NCBI GenBank assembly: GCA_937898095.1
Contig: CALDKR010000117.1
Location: 1-8,580 of the forward strand
Direction: 5' to 3'
DNA from: an uncultured Rhodoluna sp.
Lineage (GTDB): Bacteria > Actinomycetota > Actinomycetes > Actinomycetales > Microbacteriaceae
Length of the DNA: 8,580 bases
Below are positions 6,281 through 8,580 of the stretch, piece after piece; position 1 is the stretch's first letter; each line of letters opens with the position of its first letter. A program made the translations under genes and the position numbers. The notes under the pieces were generated by a model. The model searched no databases and was not told the origin of the DNA. It was given only the letters and a program-made list of their open reading frames with translations.

Positions 6281-7617
6281 TGTCTGAGGCACGGGACGCC
6301 ACAAAACTGCGCTTTGGTCGTTATACAGGCGAGATTTCGCTAATAGTCGTGACCATCACCTATTTGATTGCGGTGGCCCAAAGAAGTTCTCTTGGCGTCT
6401 CAGCAATCGAGGCCAGCAGCAGATTCGACGTAAACGCCGCAACACTTTCAAGCTTGGGTGTTGTTCAGCTTGCTGTTTACGCTGCAATGCAGGTTCCGGT
6501 TGGCGTTTTTCTTGACCGGTATGGTGCTAAAAACAGCCTCGTGCTTGGAGCTGTAGTCATGTTTGCCGGACAAGCGATCGTTGCATTCACTGGCGATTTC
6601 GGAATTGCCGTGGCTGGCCGCATGTTGGTTGGCTTCGGTGACGCATTCACGTTTATTGCGCTCATTCGAGTAGTGAATTCTTGGTTTTCAGGCACTAGAG
6701 CCAGTCTTTTCCAGCAGCTGGCAGCAAATGTAGGTCAATTAGGCCAGGTGCTCTCCGCTGTACCTTTCCATTATTTGCTTCAGCAAATCGGATGGACTCC
6801 GGCATTCACCATGTTGGCGAGCCTCTCACTTTTGGCTTGCCTAATCAGCATTGGATTCGCCAGCGAAGGAGTAGCTCACCAGCGGCGGTCAAGTTTGCCT
6901 CAAGCGCTCGCTCAGGTTCGAACGAACTTGCGCGACCCGGCAACGAGAGTCGGATTTTGGGTCCACTTCACGCTTCAGTCCTCAGGATCCAGTTTCATTT
7001 TGCTTTGGGGTTTTCCGTTTCTTGTGCGAGCCGAAGGACTTGCTCCTGATCAGGCTTCGCTGATTCTCACATCGTTTGTCTTTGTCGGCTTTTTGGTAGG
7101 ACCTATATTTGGAACAGTCGGCGGACGATTTCCGAACCGACGATCCAATCTGGTCATAGGTGCTGCGCTTGCGATTCTCTCGGCCTGGAGTTTTCTAATT
7201 CTGCCTCCAGAACCATTGCCTTTTTGGGGCTTGTTGATCGCCATTCTCGTCATTGCCTCGGGCGGCCCTGCATCGATGATGGCTTTTGACTATTCACGTA
7301 GGTTTGTTCCGATGAATCGCATCGGATCGGCAAACGGAATAATCAATATGGGCGGTTTCATTGCTGCTTTTTCACTGATGCTCCTGGTTGGAATCGGTCT
7401 TGATTCGAGCGTTGAGCTGCACCTTGCCCTAAAGACTTTCTCGCTGGAGGCTTTTCGCTTTGCTTTCCTTGCTGAGATTGCCGTGACTGCGTTTGGTCTC
7501 TTATGTTTTCTCAGGGCCAGAAGTAAACTTCGAGGCAAGTTGCGCATTGAAAAGGGAATTTACATACGCCCTTTGTCAGTTGCACTTGCAGAGAGAGCAC
7601 GAAGTCTTTTTCGATAA
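6280..7617 (+). CDS. Major facilitator superfamily transporter
   Basis: A 445-residue inner-membrane protein with about 12 predicted transmembrane helices (roughly 20-41, 57-77, 84-104, 108-130, 146-168, 173-193, 226-249, 259-280, 290-308, 313-333, 352-373, 390-411). The loop between helices 2 and 3 carries the MFS motif A, GVFLDRYGAK (75-84). A basic cytoplasmic loop after helix 6 (about 196-225) and a basic C-terminal tail (411-445) fit the usual topology. The substrate cannot be read from the sequence; exporters and metabolite importers both share these features. The GTG start at 6280 shares its G with the PAC2 stop codon (TAGTG), and no strong ribosome binding site precedes it, so translational coupling to the PAC2 gene is likely. 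About 126 bases separate it from sigA. Confidence 0.9.
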   Translation: MSEARDATKLRFGRYTGEISLIVVTITYLIAVAQRSSLGVSAIEASSRFDVNAATLSSLGVVQLAVYAAMQVPVGVFLDRYGAKNSLVLGAVVMFAGQAIVAFTGDFGIAVAGRMLVGFGDAFTFIALIRVVNSWFSGTRASLFQQLAANVGQLGQVLSAVPFHYLLQQIGWTPAFTMLASLSLLACLISIGFASEGVAHQRRSSLPQALAQVRTNLRDPATRVGFWVHFTLQSSGSSFILLWGFPFLVRAEGLAPDQASLILTSFVFVGFLVGPIFGTVGGRFPNRRSNLVIGAALAILSAWSFLILPPEPLPFWGLLIAILVIASGGPASMMAFDYSRRFVPMNRIGSANGIINMGGFIAAFSLMLLVGIGLDSSVELHLALKTFSLEAFRFAFLAEIAVTAFGLLCFLRARSKLRGKLRIEKGIYIRPLSVALAERARSLFR

Positions 7618-7622
7618 ATGAG

Positions 7623-7646
7623 ATGCCAGTGAGCTTTTGATGGCAT
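7623..7646. repeat. Inverted repeat in the MFS-sigA intergenic region
   Basis: ATGCCA (7623-7628) and TGGCAT (7641-7646) are perfect 6-bp inverted arms around a 12-base spacer. There is no T-run after the right arm, so it is a poor intrinsic terminator. The right arm overlaps the extended -10 element upstream of sigA, so it could be an operator or a start-site hairpin. It could also be chance. Confidence 0.35.
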
Positions 7647-7649
7647 AAT
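7641..7649 (+). promoter_or_regulatory. Putative extended -10 promoter upstream of sigA
   Basis: TGG followed by CATAAT: an extended -10 (TGN) plus a hexamer matching TATAAT at five of six bases. No good -35 lies 16-18 bases upstream, as expected for extended -10 promoters. Transcription would start near 7656, leaving a leader of about 90 bases before the GTG at 7744. Confidence 0.5.
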
Positions 7650-7683
7650 GTCAGAGAGACCCAGTCGCCAATTTCTTTTGGAT

Positions 7684-7712
7684 TTGACATGGGTCCTTGT
7701 TATGCCCAAATT
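7684..7712 (+). promoter_or_regulatory. Possible second sigA promoter (perfect -35, weak -10)
   Basis: A perfect TTGACA (7684-7689) is followed after 17 bases by CAAATT (7707-7712), which matches TATAAT at only three of six positions. Transcription would start near 7719 and still include the ribosome binding site. The -35 is exact; the weak -10 keeps this tentative. Confidence 0.3.
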
Positions 7713-7731
7713 CAAATCGACGGGGCACTTT

Positions 7732-7737
7732 GAAAGG
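7732..7737 (+). promoter_or_regulatory. sigA ribosome binding site (decides GTG start)
   Basis: GAAAGG ends 6 bases before the GTG at 7744. In-frame ATG codons at 7702 and 7648 have no comparable Shine-Dalgarno sequence, so this site selects the GTG. Confidence 0.7.
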
Positions 7738-7743
7738 TTTAGC

Positions 7744-8580
7744 GTGGCTAAAGACGAGAGCAACAAAAAAGAAGGCAAGAAGCGCGGCTTTTTGTCGAGC
7801 TTGCTCCATGCAGCCGGCGCAGACAAGTCGGCGGGGGATTCACAATCCAAGCAAAAGGAAACAGAGCTAATTAGCAATTCAGCAAGCAACAAAGAATCAA
7901 AGCCCAAGGCAGCCTCAACTAAGCCAGCAGAAACAAAATCTAAGGCAACTGCAAAAGCGTCTGACTCTCAACCAAAGGCTGCATCAGGCAAGTCAGCTGC
8001 TAGCAAGGCGACCGCAAAGCCTGCCTCGCCAACTACTGAAGACACTGCAGCAGCCAAGAAGACAAAGGCGGCTCCTGTCACTAGCGAAACCGCTGCAAAG
8101 CAGACGAAATCGGCTGCGCCTGTTAAAAAATCTGTCGCAACTGCGGCACCAGAAGCTGCCAAGCCAACCAAGAAGTCACCTGAGGCACCTAAGACCAAGG
8201 CAAAGCCTGCTAAAGCAGCAAAGTCGACTAAGGGCATCACCGATGAAGACGAAGAAGACCTCGATGACGAAGTCGTTATTGATGAAGAAGATTCAGCTAC
8301 AGAGGCAATTCCTGAGACAGCCATTCTCGCTGTAGACGAGGCTGCTCTCGAAGATGAAACTGAAGACGAAGACAAGATCGTCGTTCCAGAGGGCGCTCTA
8401 GTTCTTTCAAGTCGCGATGACGATGACATTCCGGCTCAGACAGTTTCTATCACCGGCGCCACTGCCGACCCAGTGAAGGACTACCTGAAGCAGATCGGCA
8501 AGGTTGCGCTTCTAAATGCTGAACTCGAGGTCGAGTTGGCAAAGCGAATCGAAGCAGGCCTTTTTGCTGAAGAGAAGCTA
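7744..8580 (+). CDS. sigA: Primary (housekeeping) RNA polymerase sigma factor SigA/RpoD/HrdB, N-terminal part (3' end outside the window)
   Basis: The primary sigma factor directs core RNA polymerase to -35/-10 promoters. The 279 visible residues are: a Lys/Ala/Ser/Thr/Pro-rich basic region (about 1-165); an acidic stretch starting near 167 (DEDEEDLDDE, then further D/E clusters to about 230); and the beginning of sigma region 1.2 (about 242 onward, DPVKDYLKQIGKVALLNAEL), which identifies the family. The rest of region 1.2 and regions 2-4 lie beyond the window. The GTG at 7744 is chosen for its ribosome binding site. The frame is open upstream to ATG codons at 7702 and 7648, giving possible extensions of 14 or 32 residues, but the 7648 codon overlaps the best -10 element. 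Long basic/acidic N-terminal extensions are typical of actinobacterial primary sigma factors. Identity is firm; the exact N-terminus is less so. Confidence 0.93.
   Translation, partial: MAKDESNKKEGKKRGFLSSLLHAAGADKSAGDSQSKQKETELISNSASNKESKPKAASTKPAETKSKATAKASDSQPKAASGKSAASKATAKPASPTTEDTAAAKKTKAAPVTSETAAKQTKSAAPVKKSVATAAPEAAKPTKKSPEAPKTKAKPAKAAKSTKGITDEDEEDLDDEVVIDEEDSATEAIPETAILAVDEAALEDETEDEDKIVVPEGALVLSSRDDDDIPAQTVSITGATADPVKDYLKQIGKVALLNAELEVELAKRIEAGLFAEEKL

Noticed and set aside
7968..8429. Minus-strand Ser/Ala-rich frame of 153 codons resembling a secreted low-complexity protein
   Set aside because: It is the antisense of the Lys/Ala/Asp/Glu-rich sigA N-terminus; the Ser/Ala/Val composition is a by-product of the opposite strand.

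Overview
The window is ordinary actinobacterial housekeeping DNA. The organism is probably a moderate-GC member of the Microbacteriaceae or a relative, such as the small freshwater 'Luna' lineages. This rests on four things: a primary sigma factor with a long Lys/Ala/Pro-rich N-terminus, an actinobacterial PAC2-family protein, an actinobacterial-type E2 acyltransferase beside lpdA with no E1 gene, and base composition near 50% GC. The lineage is an inference; no marker gene fixes it. No IS element, CRISPR array, tRNA or rRNA was seen.

Left part (1-5323), mostly minus strand. Read in the direction of transcription the order is pepA (M17 leucyl aminopeptidase), lpdA (dihydrolipoamide dehydrogenase, E3), sucB (dihydrolipoyl acyltransferase, E2), a strong intrinsic terminator (965-1007), a roughly 600-base stretch, then lipB (octanoyltransferase), which is cut by the window start. 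lpdA, sucB and lipB form a lipoate theme: LipB starts lipoylation of the lysine on the E2 lipoyl domain, E2 carries the acyl group, and E3 reoxidises the lipoamide. The stretch between lipB and sucB holds one unrecognised plus-strand reading frame (446-1006) that looks like a small membrane-anchored protein. It is the least understood part of the window.

Right part (5360-8580), plus strand. A PAC2-family protein is divergent from pepA across only 36 bases. It overlaps by one base a 12-helix MFS transporter (TAGTG junction). A 126-base intergenic region with promoter-like elements follows, then the N-terminal 279 codons of the primary sigma factor sigA, cut by the window end just after region 1.2 begins.

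Translation-start signals fall into two classes. lpdA, sucB and sigA have clear Shine-Dalgarno sequences. lipB and pepA have no clear Shine-Dalgarno sequence, and PAC2 has only a short AGGA; all three have a TANNNT hexamer 6 or 7 bases before the ATG, the layout expected of leaderless transcripts. I found no convincing undescribed system. The best candidates for follow-up are the 446-1006 frame and the leaderless-start pattern.
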